Positions 11,001 through 20,894 of a stretch of DNA of 64,000 bases are shown here, in pieces. The stretch comes from Dentipellis sp. KUC8613 (taxonomy: Eukaryota > Basidiomycota > Agaricomycetes > Russulales > Hericiaceae). A program made the translations under genes and the position numbers. The stretch is taken from NCBI GenBank assembly GCA_002286715.1, contig NSJX01000001.1, forward strand, positions 1,285,925 to 1,349,924, written 5' to 3'. Under the pieces are notes generated by a model, which was given only the letters and a program-made list of their open reading frames with translations, was not told the DNA's origin and searched no databases. Every line of letters starts with the position of its first letter. Position 1 is the first letter of the stretch.

Positions 11001-12047
11001 CGTACAACGTCCACGTCTAGAGATTATCGAGGACCTCGAGGCTATGACAAGCGTAATTATATTCTTCTCTTCTAAAGGTCTAGATATCATAACCCAAGTC
11101 GTTTTAAAAGTATATCCTCAACATGTACATGGGGTACAGGAAGAATGTGGAAAAGCAAGCGAATCCGGCCCCAAAGCGTATCATATTCTTTCGAGGAAAG
11201 ATTATCTTTTGATCAATGTGCTATTAGGCTCGTTACTGAGTGCTAATGCAGATGGTGTATCGGAGGGAGAGTTTCAGGTGGTTCTGGACCAAGGTCAGTA
11301 TGTTGCCTGTATTGTGCAATGCTCCTGGTATACTCACGGGAAGGTACCACGTCCTTGTAGAACTGAAACTCATCCAGAGTTAGTGTGTGCACTTTTCAGA
11401 GTCTCAGTGAATTGACTGCAATGCAGAGGCATGCACGGCACTGGGAATTAATCCGAAAATCACGATGATTGTGGTCGGGAAACGTCACCATGTCCGCTTC
11501 TTTCCCAAGTCGAACAATGAGGGTGACCGCAGTGGGAACTGCCCGGCAGGGACCGTGGTCGATAGTGACATCGTCAACCCTGTCGAGTTCGATTTCTACC
11601 TTCAAAGTCATGCCGGTATCATTGGAACGAGCCGGCCGGCTCACTACAATGTCTTGTATGATGATAACAATTTCACGTGAGTTGCCGGAATATGAGTAGC
11701 TTCATCTCAACATCTAATCCCATCCGATAGTCCAGACGGGCTGCAATCACTGTGCTTTGCGTTATGCCATGTGTACGCTCGGTGTACGAGATCTGTGTCC
11801 ATCCCGGCACCTGTATACTGTATGTGATTATTCTTTATGTCGTTGCCCTCATGCTCATTCACCCTCCGCAGATGCTGACATCGTATGCTCGCGATCAAAG
11901 TACCATTTCGATCCGGGACGAAATCTCGAATCAACAGAAACCGAAACGGCCTCGAACACCGAGGAGCAGGAGGCGAACCTTAGCGCGTTCAAGGCTGCCT
12001 TCAAACCGGTGCATGATAGTATGAAGCTCCTGATGTATTTTTGTTGA
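8052..12047 (+). CDS. AGO: Argonaute protein, tandem copy 2 (QDE-2-like)
   Basis: Paralogue of the preceding Argonaute, 942 aa, with the same 22-exon plan: 8052..8421, 8496..8498, 8568..8728, 8778..8887, 8941..9004, 9057..9545, 9610..9765, 9815..9949, 10007..10032, 10079..10212, 10266..10330, 10390..10499, 10561..10576, 10623..10702, 10756..10847, 10895..11052, 11111..11195, 11252..11293, 11361..11378, 11427..11676, 11731..11819, 11872..12047 (2829 nt). It differs mainly in a longer N-terminal tail made of tandem GRGG(A/T)P repeats. Catalytic residues by alignment are D673 (GADVMHP), E713, D752 (DGVSEGEF) and D887 (VYYADIV). The D752 codon is split by an intron whose donor must be GA, not GT. 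If that intron were not removed the protein would end before DGVSEG. The start is set at MPPRG by comparison with copy 1. Confidence 0.92.
8121..8228 (+). repeat. 18-bp tandem repeat encoding GRGG(A/T)P units
   Basis: Six direct units of 18 bp (8121, 8139, 8157, 8175, 8193, 8211), consensus GGTCGCGGAGGAGCACCT; the units at 8175 and 8193 are identical and the last is degenerate. The repeat lies in the N-terminal tail of Argonaute copy 2 and accounts for most of its extra length over copy 1. RGG-type tails are frequent methylarginine and RNA-binding regions in Argonautes. Confidence 0.9.
8496..8498 (+). other. 3-nt microexon (TTG) in Argonaute copy 2
   Basis: Same position, sequence and flanks as 3202..3204 in copy 1: AG|TTG|GTGAG. 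It gives HHYDVVIS. Confidence 0.75.
11196..11251 (+). other. GA-AG intron splitting the third catalytic Asp codon, Argonaute copy 2
   Basis: At the position of the GC-AG intron of copy 1, the donor reads GAAAGA and the acceptor AATGCAG. Retention gives a stop (TGA) at the 12th-14th base of the intron. No GT lies at a usable phase nearby. Confidence 0.65.
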
Positions 12048-12405
12048 GACGATGAGCGTGAGGTTTCATCCAGATGCAGAGCAAGATTCCTTAGACAAAG
12101 TCTTTGACTTATACCACGCCCATTAATTGCATGATCACTTGCTGTTGTTTGTGTCGTATATCAGGAGCTTGACGTTTGGCAAAGCCAAGGCCGTTCACGA
12201 GCCTGAGGCAGCGGGACATTGTCGGAGATACGGTTAGAAACTGGGCTCGCGAGCGTCCGATTAGCTGCGCGTGTGCAGCTGACCGCCAACGATAAATCCG
12301 TCATGAGAACCGCGCTAGCCTTCGCCATCGATACCTGAAGGGTACTTCAGTCACTAGGATGGCCAAGGATACGTTCTAATCAGGAACTGCATCTCTTCTC
12401 TCACA
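12048..12405. other. Spacer upstream of beta-mannosidase
   Basis: 358 bp, no gene. It contains a perfect 10-bp palindrome GCTCGCGAGC (12245..12254) and, just after it, AGCTGC-N6-GCAGCT (12263..12280), about 130-160 bp before the mannosidase ATG. Confidence 0.6.
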
Positions 12406-15400
12406 ATGACTCTGCAGCTGCTCTCGTTCGACGCTGCGGGATGGTCGTTTAATCAAGTGGGCGGCGGCAAAGGCACAGGCAAGGAAGAATGGTTGCCTAT
12501 TTCTGAATTCCCGACTTCTGTGCACGTAGAACTTCTGAAGTTGAATAAGATCCCAGACCCTGTACGTCTCTCGCACCTCAACACAGTTATCTCTTGCTGG
12601 CACATCGCAGAACTGACAGCAGCTCTTTAGTTCATCGGTCTACACGAGTGGGACGTACAGTGTGAGTCCTTTCTCGATGTTTCCGCCATATGATCGTGTG
12701 TGGGCATTGAAGGCATGCCGCTTGAATCTCTAGGGGTGGGAGAAGCGGAGTGGGCTTTCAAGAAGATCTTTAAGACCACGGAGCAACAGCTCAGAGCTCT
12801 CAACGTCGATCTTGTGTTCGAAGGCCTGGACACGTTTGCCATAGTTGAACTTGTGAGCACTGCGATATTCAGCCTTCAGGTCTACGCACGCTCATGATTG
12901 AGCATCAGAATGGACATAAGTTACTGGAGTCCGTCTTTTGTCAGGTCAAGTACTCATTCGACGCTGACACTGTGTGCCACTGCTAGAACCCAGAATCAGT
13001 TTGTCACCTACAGGGCAGCGGCCCAAGACTACCTGAGAGTTGGAGATAACGAACTGATTCTCACCTTCACAAGCGCATTTCTAAAGGTAGCCGCATCTCT
13101 ATCTGCCACGCGGCTGCATGCCAATCGTTCTCGTAGGGACGGGATCTAGAGAAAGAGCATGGAAAATTGAATCTGTGGAATGGCGACTCGAGCCGTCTAC
13201 ACGTTCGCAAGGCTCAGTACAAGTAAGCAGCCCCCTCGAACGGCGAAAAATAGACTTGCTCATGAACTCCCCAGCTACGGATGGGATTGGGGTCAGTACC
13301 GTTCCTTCACTGTTCATAAGCCGCGCTTCACACGAGCATCCCATAGGCCCAGTGCTTATGACAACTGGCCCATGGCGACCCGTATCGCTAGAGCTGTACA
13401 ACGCGCGGATCACCGACTTCCGCGTCTCGTCAGTCCTGAATGAGGATCTGGAGGTCAGTCTCGACGTTACGCTCTCCGTGTCATCCGAGAACGCCAGCCT
13501 GGCCAGCGTCATCTTGAAAGCGCCCTCAGGCGTAACAGTAGTCGGTCAGAAAGACATCCCAGTCAGCGACGGTACTGCGCGAGCACAATTCCACCTCAAG
13601 AAGGGGGAGGTGGACCTTTGGTACCCCGTCGGATACGGAAAGCAGCCCATTTACGAAGTTCAGGCGGAAGTCCAGGATCAGGTTCGTCAATTGCCCGTCA
13701 CAGATTGTTTGAGTTTGCTGATAAGTTGTTCCACAGCAAGCCAATCTGCTTGATTCGAAGGTACAGAAGGTCGGCTTTCGGCGCGCGAGGATTGTCGAGG
13801 ACAAACTTGAAGGCCAGGAAGGCCTCACATTCCTGTTCGAAATCAACAATATCAGGATTTTTTGCGGAGGTGCGTCAGCTTGTACCTTATTGGATGAGAT
13901 ACAGACATATTGTTCTAGGATCCAACTGGATCCCCGCCGACTCGTTCCTTACAACGTCTGTGGTTCTTTCTGCGAGTTCGGATTTATCTGATAAATACTC
14001 TCAGTTTAACACCGGCTCGCTACCGTGCCTGGCTTCAGCTCCTCGTCGATGGCAACCAGAACATGGTCCGAGTATGGGGCGGAGGAATATATGAGCCTGA
14101 TGTGTTTTACGAGATTTGCGATGGTATGGTGAGATCAAGCCCCCTCTTGGACCTTCCTAACGAGAGGCATTCTAGAGCTCGGGATCCTGGTATGGCAAGA
14201 CTTCGCCTTCGGTTGCGGCCAAGTGCGTATTTTTCCAATCGAAAAAGCGAGAGTCTGAGCGGTGGCTTTAGTACCCTGCCTATGATTCGTTCGTGGAAAA
14301 CATTACCGTGGAAGCAGAGCAGAACGTAAAACGGCTGCGGCACCATCCATCCGTTGTCATCCTCGGTACGTATCATTGACGCATTTGTCGAATTATCCAC
14401 ATTGATTTCTCGGCGTAGCTGGAAACAACGAAGGTGGGATCTTCAGTATTACCCCGCAATTGAGACTTACCTGGTCAACAGACTACCAGATTGCTGAAAC
14501 ATTCAAGCTTGACCTGGATTACAATGACGAGAAGTCCGATTTCCGCAAAACGAACTTCCCCGCACGCCATATCTATGAGCGCGTACTCCCATCTATCGTA
14601 CAGCGACACTCCGACATCCATTACCACCGAAGTTCTCCTTACAGCGGGCATGGGAAGCCTACCACGGACAGGACATACGGAGACTTGCACCAGTGGAACG
14701 TCTGGCACGGCTCCCAGGAGCCGTGGCACAACTGGGACATCCTTGCTGGGCGGTTCGTGTCAGAGTTTGGAATGTGAGACAAACCCCTTCCCGTAGCGAG
14801 CTTCGTTGCTAAAGGCGCTTTAAGGGAGGCATATCCGGACATCCGCACTGTCGACTATTGGCTCGGGGGGAATAAAGCTGAGCGCTTCCCTCAATCAAGG
14901 TTTGCACCCCCTGCGGTGAGGTAAAATTAGGTTATGCTGATATGAAGTTAGGACTACCGTAAACCACAACAAAGCGGATGGCTTCGAGCGCCGTCTTGAG
15001 CTGTACTTGATGGAAAACTTCAAACACGCGTTTGATATGGAAAGGCATGCTTCTTCCTTAACCCGACAGCTAGCATCGTTGGTCTCTAACACTGTTGATA
15101 AAGTTATGTCTACTACACACAGATCATGCAGGCCGAAACGCTTGCGTCCGCTTACCGGCTCTGGAGGCGCAACTGGGCCGGTAGGGGAAAAGAGTACACT
15201 GCTGGGGCTCTTGTATGGCAGGTTCGTACAGGGGACCCCAAATTGCTCGACAGGTACACTGACAGCGACCCAGATCAACGACTGTTGGCCTGTAACGTCC
15301 TGGGCCATAGTCGACTATTTCCTCCGCCCCAAACCTGCCTATTTCACCATCGCTCGGGAGCTCCGCCCGTACACTGTGGGAATGACGCGCAAACATGTCA

Positions 15401-16030
15401 AAGAGTTTGCGAACGAACGCACTGCCGCCGACTTTAAGATTACCTCCGTCGTCGAGATGTGGGCCACGAATAGTACCCTCCAGGAGAAGCGTGCCACGCT
15501 TCAAGTGACCTCTTTCGACCTGGACAATGCAGATTGGAGGGAGAGCTGGGTAAAAGAAGTCGCGTTGGCGCCAAACGCAAGTACCGAGCTGTGGAAGGGC
15601 GTGGTTCCGGGACAGCCAATTCGTACGAAGGAGAGTGAGGTCCCGAAAGCTATAATTATCAGTGCCAGGCTTCTGGACGACCACGGCGCTGTGTTGGGCA
15701 GGTATTCGAACTGGTGCGTGCTTCTGCTCCGGTGAAGAGTATTCGCCGCATGACAAGACCTCGTGCCATAGGCCTGAACCGTTCAAGTACATTCACTTCC
15801 CGAAGGTTGAGGATCTGGGCTTCAAGATTACGCCTCTTGATGACGGCACGTCAGTGGAGCTGACGACAGAGAAACCTATCAAAGGTATCGTGCTTGACGT
15901 TGAAGGTGAAGAAGTCAAATGGAGCGACCAGGCCATTGACCTCGTGCCGGGCGACCCCCAAATTGTCAGCGGCGTGGGATTGAAGGGGAGGCAGGTCAAG
16001 GCTAGGTTCCTCGGAGATGGAACTGCTTGA
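12406..16030 (+). CDS. Beta-mannosidase, glycoside hydrolase family 2
   Basis: Hydrolyses terminal beta-mannose from manno-oligosaccharides; with no signal peptide visible it resembles the intracellular fungal type. 860 aa, 20 exons: 12406..12561, 12631..12661, 12734..12852, 12909..12932, 12994..13086, 13137..13222, 13275..13291, 13347..13681, 13737..13869, 13919..13955, 14005..14123, 14176..14222, 14272..14365, 14419..14433, 14482..14773, 14825..14899, 14952..15044, 15104..15221, 15274..15713, 15772..16030 (2583 nt). The GH2 order is visible: a sugar-binding jelly roll (residues 1-180, NYGWDWGPVL), an immunoglobulin-like domain, then a TIM barrel with WGGGIYEPD. The acid/base Glu is E435 (AGNNE) and the nucleophile E530 (SEFGM). 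The intron at 15045..15103 has a GC donor (AG|GCATGC). Confidence 0.93.
15045..15103 (+). other. GC-AG intron in beta-mannosidase
   Basis: Donor AG|GCATGC, acceptor GATAAAG. Splicing restores FDMES-YVYYTQ, a conserved segment of GH2 beta-mannosidases. Confidence 0.8.
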
Positions 16031-16583
16031 AGAAATGGAGGGTATTTTCAGATAGGGACTGATACAGGATGAAATCGAACGATGTACCTTGACGTGGGCC
16101 TTCGAGGGCTTGGAGATTTGATGTTTCTCGAGCGCCTGCATGTAATTCGTAGATAAAACATCGATAGTAGGACTTCGTCTCAACACGTTGCTGAAATTAC
16201 GACACTTGCTCCATATATCGGATTCTTGACGCTGCCTCGTGCACGGTAATGACGGGAAAGAATGCTGAGATTAGGAGCCACCAGGGAGGATGTACTATGA
16301 CGGACAGGCCCGCTGGAGGGCGGTGTAGATGCTATGGTGCGGAGAATATTACACAGTATACAGAGGGAAAAAGAAATCTAGGGAGGAGATCGCAAGCCCT
16401 TCTTGAGTCCGAGAGAAAGAAAGATAATAAGAATGAGAAAACAAAACCCACGGACGACTTAGGCTGAGGCGAGCAGAAACCAAGGGATCAACGACAGCGC
16501 AATATGGGGTAGGGAGTAGGACGAGAAAAACTGAAGGCGAAGGGCATTGCTAGGGGGATGAGATGAAGCGGGGGACTGGTCTA
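16031..16583. other. Convergent 3' flanks of beta-mannosidase and RHEB
   Basis: 553 bp between two converging stop codons. Purine-rich stretch near 16360-16450 (AAGAAATC, GAAAGAAAGATAA). No gene or structured element recognised. Confidence 0.6.
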
Positions 16584-17379
16584 TCACATGATGATGCACT
16601 TGTTGACTTGAGGCTCTGCCTTGTTGGTCGGTGAATGTCGTTCAATTTCGGCTAGACACAGTTCGAAGACCTTGGCTGAAGGCGAGTGTCAGAATTGCTC
16701 CTTTCCCCTTCTAAAAAATTGGGTCTGACTTACCGACGTTTACATTGTTCTTCGAGCTGGTTTCAATCCATGCTGCATTGATTGTCTTTGCCAGCGCCTC
16801 GCCTTCCGCAGGGGCCACCTGTCTGCTGTTTTCGTCAGGACACGGCATAAAAGACGCTGAATTGGAAAGCAACGGGGTATGATATCCTACCTTTGCTGAA
16901 GATCTGTCTTCGCTCCGACTATAACGCAAGGAATTTCGTTAATGCCGCAGAAGTTGACGATCTTGTCGTATACGATTTGAATCATGTCGAAGGAGTTCCT
17001 CGACGTAACAGAGTAGACGAGCACAAATCCATGGATCCCAATAGCGTGTTTGGAGTTCAAGATAGAGTACTCATCCTGCAATAGTGTCAGTGATGACGGT
17101 CGGGAAGGGTCGCGTGAGGGAGACGTGCCTGGCCTGCAGTGTCGATGATGTCGCAGTCGTATTCGACGCCTTTGTAGTTTATGCTCTTCGAGAACGTGTT
17201 CTCAATGGTGGGATAGTAGGATTCCACAAAATGGTTCTCGATAAACTGGAGCACGAGTGATGATTTGCCTAGCGAGGGTTGTCAGGCGCGAGATAGAGGT
17301 GGAAAGAGAGAGGAGACGCACCGACTGAGCGAGAACCAAGGACTGCAATCTTCCTCTTCTTGAGGATGTCGCCGGGCAT
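16584..17379 (-). CDS. RHB1: RHEB-type small GTPase
   Basis: Ras-superfamily switch that activates TORC1 and, in fungi, affects arginine and lysine uptake. 187 aa, five exons (minus): 17379..17322, 17268..17129, 17075..16891, 16822..16734, 16675..16584 (564 nt). The P-loop GSRSVGKSS (15-23) has the Arg at the Ras-Gly12 position that marks the RHEB family. Also present are the effector loop YYPTIENTF, the G3 box DTAGQDEYS, the NKxD-like G4 box GAKTDL and the G5 box ETSSK. The C-terminal CaaX box is CIIM, so the protein should be farnesylated and membrane-bound. The intron between Gln and Asp of DTAGQ|DEYS (17076..17128) has a GC donor (CAG|GCACGT). Confidence 0.95.
17076..17128 (-). other. GC-AG intron inside the RHEB switch II motif
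   Basis: Donor CAG|GCACGT, acceptor TTGCAG|GAT. It separates DTAGQ from DEYS. Confidence 0.85.
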
Positions 17380-18844
17380 GGTGGGGAGGGGAGGAGGAGG
17401 GGGAGAGGAGGGGCAGGGAATTAAATGTTCGGGAGGAGGACTGGGAGCATTACCCGCCGCGCCGCCCGTGACCAAAGCGTTCCCTTGTGCGACCCCAGAC
17501 ACCGCCCCGACCATCTGGCGCGCACAACGCCCCGCATCACGCAGATGAGAAAATCGATCAAGCCGAGTCGTCGCCCAAAACGCTGCCAAAGTGTGTCCTC
17601 AGGCAGCCTCTCAGCGCTAGCAACCAGGGCAGCCACACCTCTTGCCTCCTCCTTCGCCCGTTAGATCCGTCCTGAATGAAATCACCTGGCTTGCCACGTC
17701 TCATCATTACCTCACAATGCCGCGGTACGACCGTTCGAATAGTCAAGCTCCTCGAGTGAAACTCCTTCCCCGGTCTTCCAGAATCTACACGCAAGTCAGT
17801 CGCCGTTTCCAGATCCTGTCATGTGGCGATAATTGTCACACCACGGTCCTTCATAGTTCTATAGGCACAGTATAGATGACACCAGTGCGTAATAAAAGAC
17901 CAACAGCACTTCGTTGATGGCAAAACCTGCAGCCTGCACCGGGCAAACATCGATAATCTGCTCGGACAAGTCTAGCCTGGATGAGATTCCATACACTTGT
18001 CCCCACATCCCGACACCGAAGAGCCAACGCTGGCAGGCACAGGTAAATTTACGGTCTCGGATATTTACTTGAAGCAGATCCGAGACGAAGCACAAGTAAC
18101 AGTCGAATGCCGAAGCGGTATGGACAAAGCAAGGCCGCAGCCAATGGGATGCACACACACGCCTCGGATGTGTAAGCCCCTCGTCAAGGACCGGGAAGGA
18201 AATGTGTCGGAAAGTTATCACAGGCATACCCCGGGGACGCGCCTGGATCAATTCCTCGCGTAACAACCCATGCAGAATGGCGCCCGAGATCTAAGGGAAT
18301 GCAGCGGACCGCGGGTCAGAATGCACAGTATCGTTGGAATGATTGAGCAGTTAGATGCGGCGAGCAGACTTCTTCAGGATAGCTCAGCAGCTCCTCTCTG
18401 TCCGGGCGGGGATGGGGGATCGTTGGCTCAGCCCAGTTGTTCAGCCGAGTACTACAGTACCCTTATTTGAGTCTCACACCTGGTAGAATTGTTATTGGTC
18501 TTCCCATTGTGCTACAATGGTATGAATGTACTCACACAATCCACAACGAGACCATCCGGTTCTTGGGCGTCCTGTATGAGACGGTCCAAGACTACCACGC
18601 GGTAAGGCAAGCGTGTTGTACCATTTGTTCAGCCACAACCGTGGGCAGACACTGCAGCCACAAACGCGTGCTTGCACGTGGGACAACACGTGATGTTGGA
18701 AATTGAACACGCGTTATAAGGCTTTTGAGAACAACAACCGTTGCCTTTGCTTCACTACCTTTACCCTTGAAACGACCCGCGTCCCGCCGTTTTATCAACG
18801 CGTCTAGTTCCTTGAACGACCTATCCACCACCCTCATAACGACT
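17380..18844. other. Long divergent spacer between RHEB and SPO12
   Basis: 1.47 kb, the longest gene-free stretch. The first 130 bp are purine-rich on the plus strand (GGGGAGGGGAGGAGGAGG near 17382), which is pyrimidine-rich upstream of RHEB. Small open frames exist (for example minus 18266..17859, 135 codons), but they show no family motif or splice continuity. The right end holds three ACGCGT boxes before SPO12. No tRNA fold recognised. Confidence 0.5.
18664..18803 (+). promoter_or_regulatory. Cluster of three MluI cell-cycle boxes upstream of SPO12
   Basis: ACGCGT at 18664, 18709 and 18798, all within 181 bp of the SPO12 ATG at 18845. CACGTG (E-box) lies at 18676 between the first two. 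ACGCGT is the site bound by MBF-type (Mbp1/Swi6, Res1/Cdc10) complexes that drive G1/S genes in fungi. The motifs are seen; use by MBF is inferred. Confidence 0.5.
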
Positions 18845-19349
18845 ATGTCTTCCTCATCTACTCCCACCACCTCTCCTGGGTCGATTCAGCCTCTCCACAA
18901 CCCCAAGCATGCTGCTCAAGTAGTCGTGCCACAGGCGCCCCTTGGTAACGCCACCAACGGACCGCTCAGCCAGGCTCCAGGAATGGGTGCAAAGGCGATG
19001 CTGGCGAAGAGGATGGCCAAAAGCCAGTCAGTGTAGTCATGCTCGTCGCCATTTCCGCCCAAGGCTCACTGTCTGGGATTGTAGAAATCCAACATTTGTC
19101 TCGCCGACCGACAACATGGTGACCCCTGTCACGAAGCGACTCGGTGCAGTAAAGCAGAAGCACTTTGCGAAGTTTGTTTTCCCAGCATCGCGCGTCTCGG
19201 GGGTAACTGACCTAGTCCGCAGAGGTGCCAACCCCATGCAGCCTCTCTTCTCACAAGCCGAGGCAACCGCTGAGGACTCCGACGAAGAGACCACGCCGGC
19301 GGCACGGCCATCCGAAGAGACGATGGACACTGATGACAATCCTTTTTAA
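18845..19349 (+). CDS. SPO12: Spo12-family mitotic/meiotic exit regulator
   Basis: Small protein of 131 aa, three exons: 18845..19026, 19085..19171, 19223..19349 (396 nt). The core FVSPTDNMVTPVTKRL (about residues 64-79) matches the short conserved block of the Spo12/Bns1 family, with two TP/SP phosphorylation-type sites. In yeast this family releases the Cdc14 phosphatase from the nucleolus at mitotic exit; here the role is inferred from that block only. The flanks are low-complexity: a Ser/Thr/Pro N-terminus and an acidic C-terminus ending in DTDDNPF. An in-frame ATG at 18725 exists, but the residues it would add look like translated leader. Confidence 0.75.
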
Positions 19350-19699
19350 GGATCTCATCGTCGTTCGTCCCGGTTTGGCTGGTCCACGGAGAGATTGACG
19401 GTTGGTGGATGGCATGGTAGGAGAGTCTTGTGATTTATCGTTTTGTTACCCTGTTCTGCTTATTATCTGCACCACGGTGCTGTACTATCACCCTATGCGA
19501 GATGGATGTTTGAATACCTTGTTCCTCGCCGTTATGTTATGTTATTGTTCCCACGACTGCTACTGGTATGTTCGATCGCTATCACGCTCAATGCAGTTGG
19601 GTCGCGTCAGCGCGTCAATCATCCGGGAGGCCGCGCGTCCGCGTTCGAGTCCGCATTGCTTGTACTTTATAATCCCTTGACGTCTTGACTGCTGCAACC
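19350..19699. other. Spacer between SPO12 and RING gene
   Basis: 350 bp. 3' flank of SPO12 followed by the promoter of the RING gene. No element recognised beyond general T-richness. Confidence 0.5.
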
Positions 19700-20651
19700 A
19701 TGGACCCCGGCGAATTGCCTTGGCTGACGATGGGTGCGGGCATGATCAGCATGGACGGAAACGCAGGGCGCAACACGAACCAGATGATGAGAGACATGGT
19801 GACCGTTATGCAGCGGCGTCATGGAGAAGGCGACCGCTTGACCAGCCCGTGCGCCTCTCTTCAGTCCACTGACACTCTTCTCTAACTTCTATCGGACTGT
19901 TCTAGGCAAATCCAGCGGCTTATCGACGAGCTCCCTCGATTGACTGAAGAAGACTTAGAAGCGAACGGACAGTACGGTAAGGCAAACGACGCGCGCCTTC
20001 GAGGCCGTCCTGACTTGGACCTCACAGATGGATCGTGCCCGATCTGCATGAACACCTACCTCGCCGCGCTCGCGGAGGAGGAGATGAGCCAGGTGATGGA
20101 CTCGCCCGCGCACCCGGTGGAGAACCTGGGCGTGACGCGCCTCGCGAAGACCTGCGGGCACATCTTCTGCAGGAAGGAGTTGAGTCGCCCGTTCCCACTG
20201 GCCCCGTGCAGCGCTCGACTCATCGTGCTCTCCCATGCTCGCCAGTCTCCTGACATGGATCCGCGACGGGGTCAGCCGTTCTCTTCACCACTGACGTCCC
20301 CGTCCGCGCCTATTTGCGAGTACTGACACACGCCCACCAATTCCGTCACAGCACCCGTCATGCCCCCTCTGCCGCACGTCATTCGTAGCGTCTGAGGGCG
20401 ACGCGCCGGCACAAGAGGCCGCCCATGCGGACGATGCGGACCGGGACGAGGACGGCGACGACGACGACGATGACGAGTACAACCAGGCCATGGAGCGCAT
20501 TATCGCCGCATATCGCGAAGAGCGGAGCCGCCTGCGTGCCAGTGCTTCTCCAGACGGGGGCGTGTTCTGGCCCGACCCCTTGTCTACGGGCAACGAGCGC
20601 CCCGGTGCGGATTCAGACGACAGAAACGAGTATGCCGGGATGTACTCCTAG
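19700..20651 (+). CDS. RING-finger protein, probable E3 ubiquitin ligase
   Basis: 248 aa, four exons: 19700..19848, 19906..20178, 20246..20270, 20352..20651 (747 nt). A C3HC4 RING lies at about residues 95-165: CPIC, a long insertion rich in Ala/Glu, then CGHIFCRKD and CPLCR. The insertion between the second and third cysteine pairs (over 35 residues) is longer than usual. The C-terminus is very acidic (DRDEDGDDDDDDEY). No membrane segment or substrate-binding domain is recognisable, so the pathway is unknown; ubiquitin ligase activity is inferred from the RING alone. Confidence 0.8.
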
Positions 20652-20894
20652 AAGCGTCTCCTTGCGCAGTATATAATTTAATGTGTGATAGTCATAGTAT
20701 ACAGCGCGACCAAACGAAGGAAGTATTATGATTGGAATATCTACCCATCTCTACTACAGGAGACGAGGTCATGGGTGGTATATGGTGGTGCCCTTCAAGA
20801 GACAGATAGTTGCGTCATAACGGAATGTCCTCAACCATGGATCAATGCAAAACTATAACAGAGAACGTTCGAAAGCAAATCGTAAATGTGTCCT

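Noticed and set aside
15124..15792. 222-codon minus-strand open frame opposite beta-mannosidase
   Set aside because: Shadow of a long GH2 exon; no motif and no splice context.
17724..17745. tRNA T-arm-like GTTCGAATAG
   Set aside because: No matching acceptor, D or anticodon arms in the flanking 80 bases.
17859..18266. 135-codon minus-strand open frame in the RHEB-SPO12 spacer
   Set aside because: No recognisable motif and no neighbouring exons. The length is within what chance allows in a 1.5 kb spacer.
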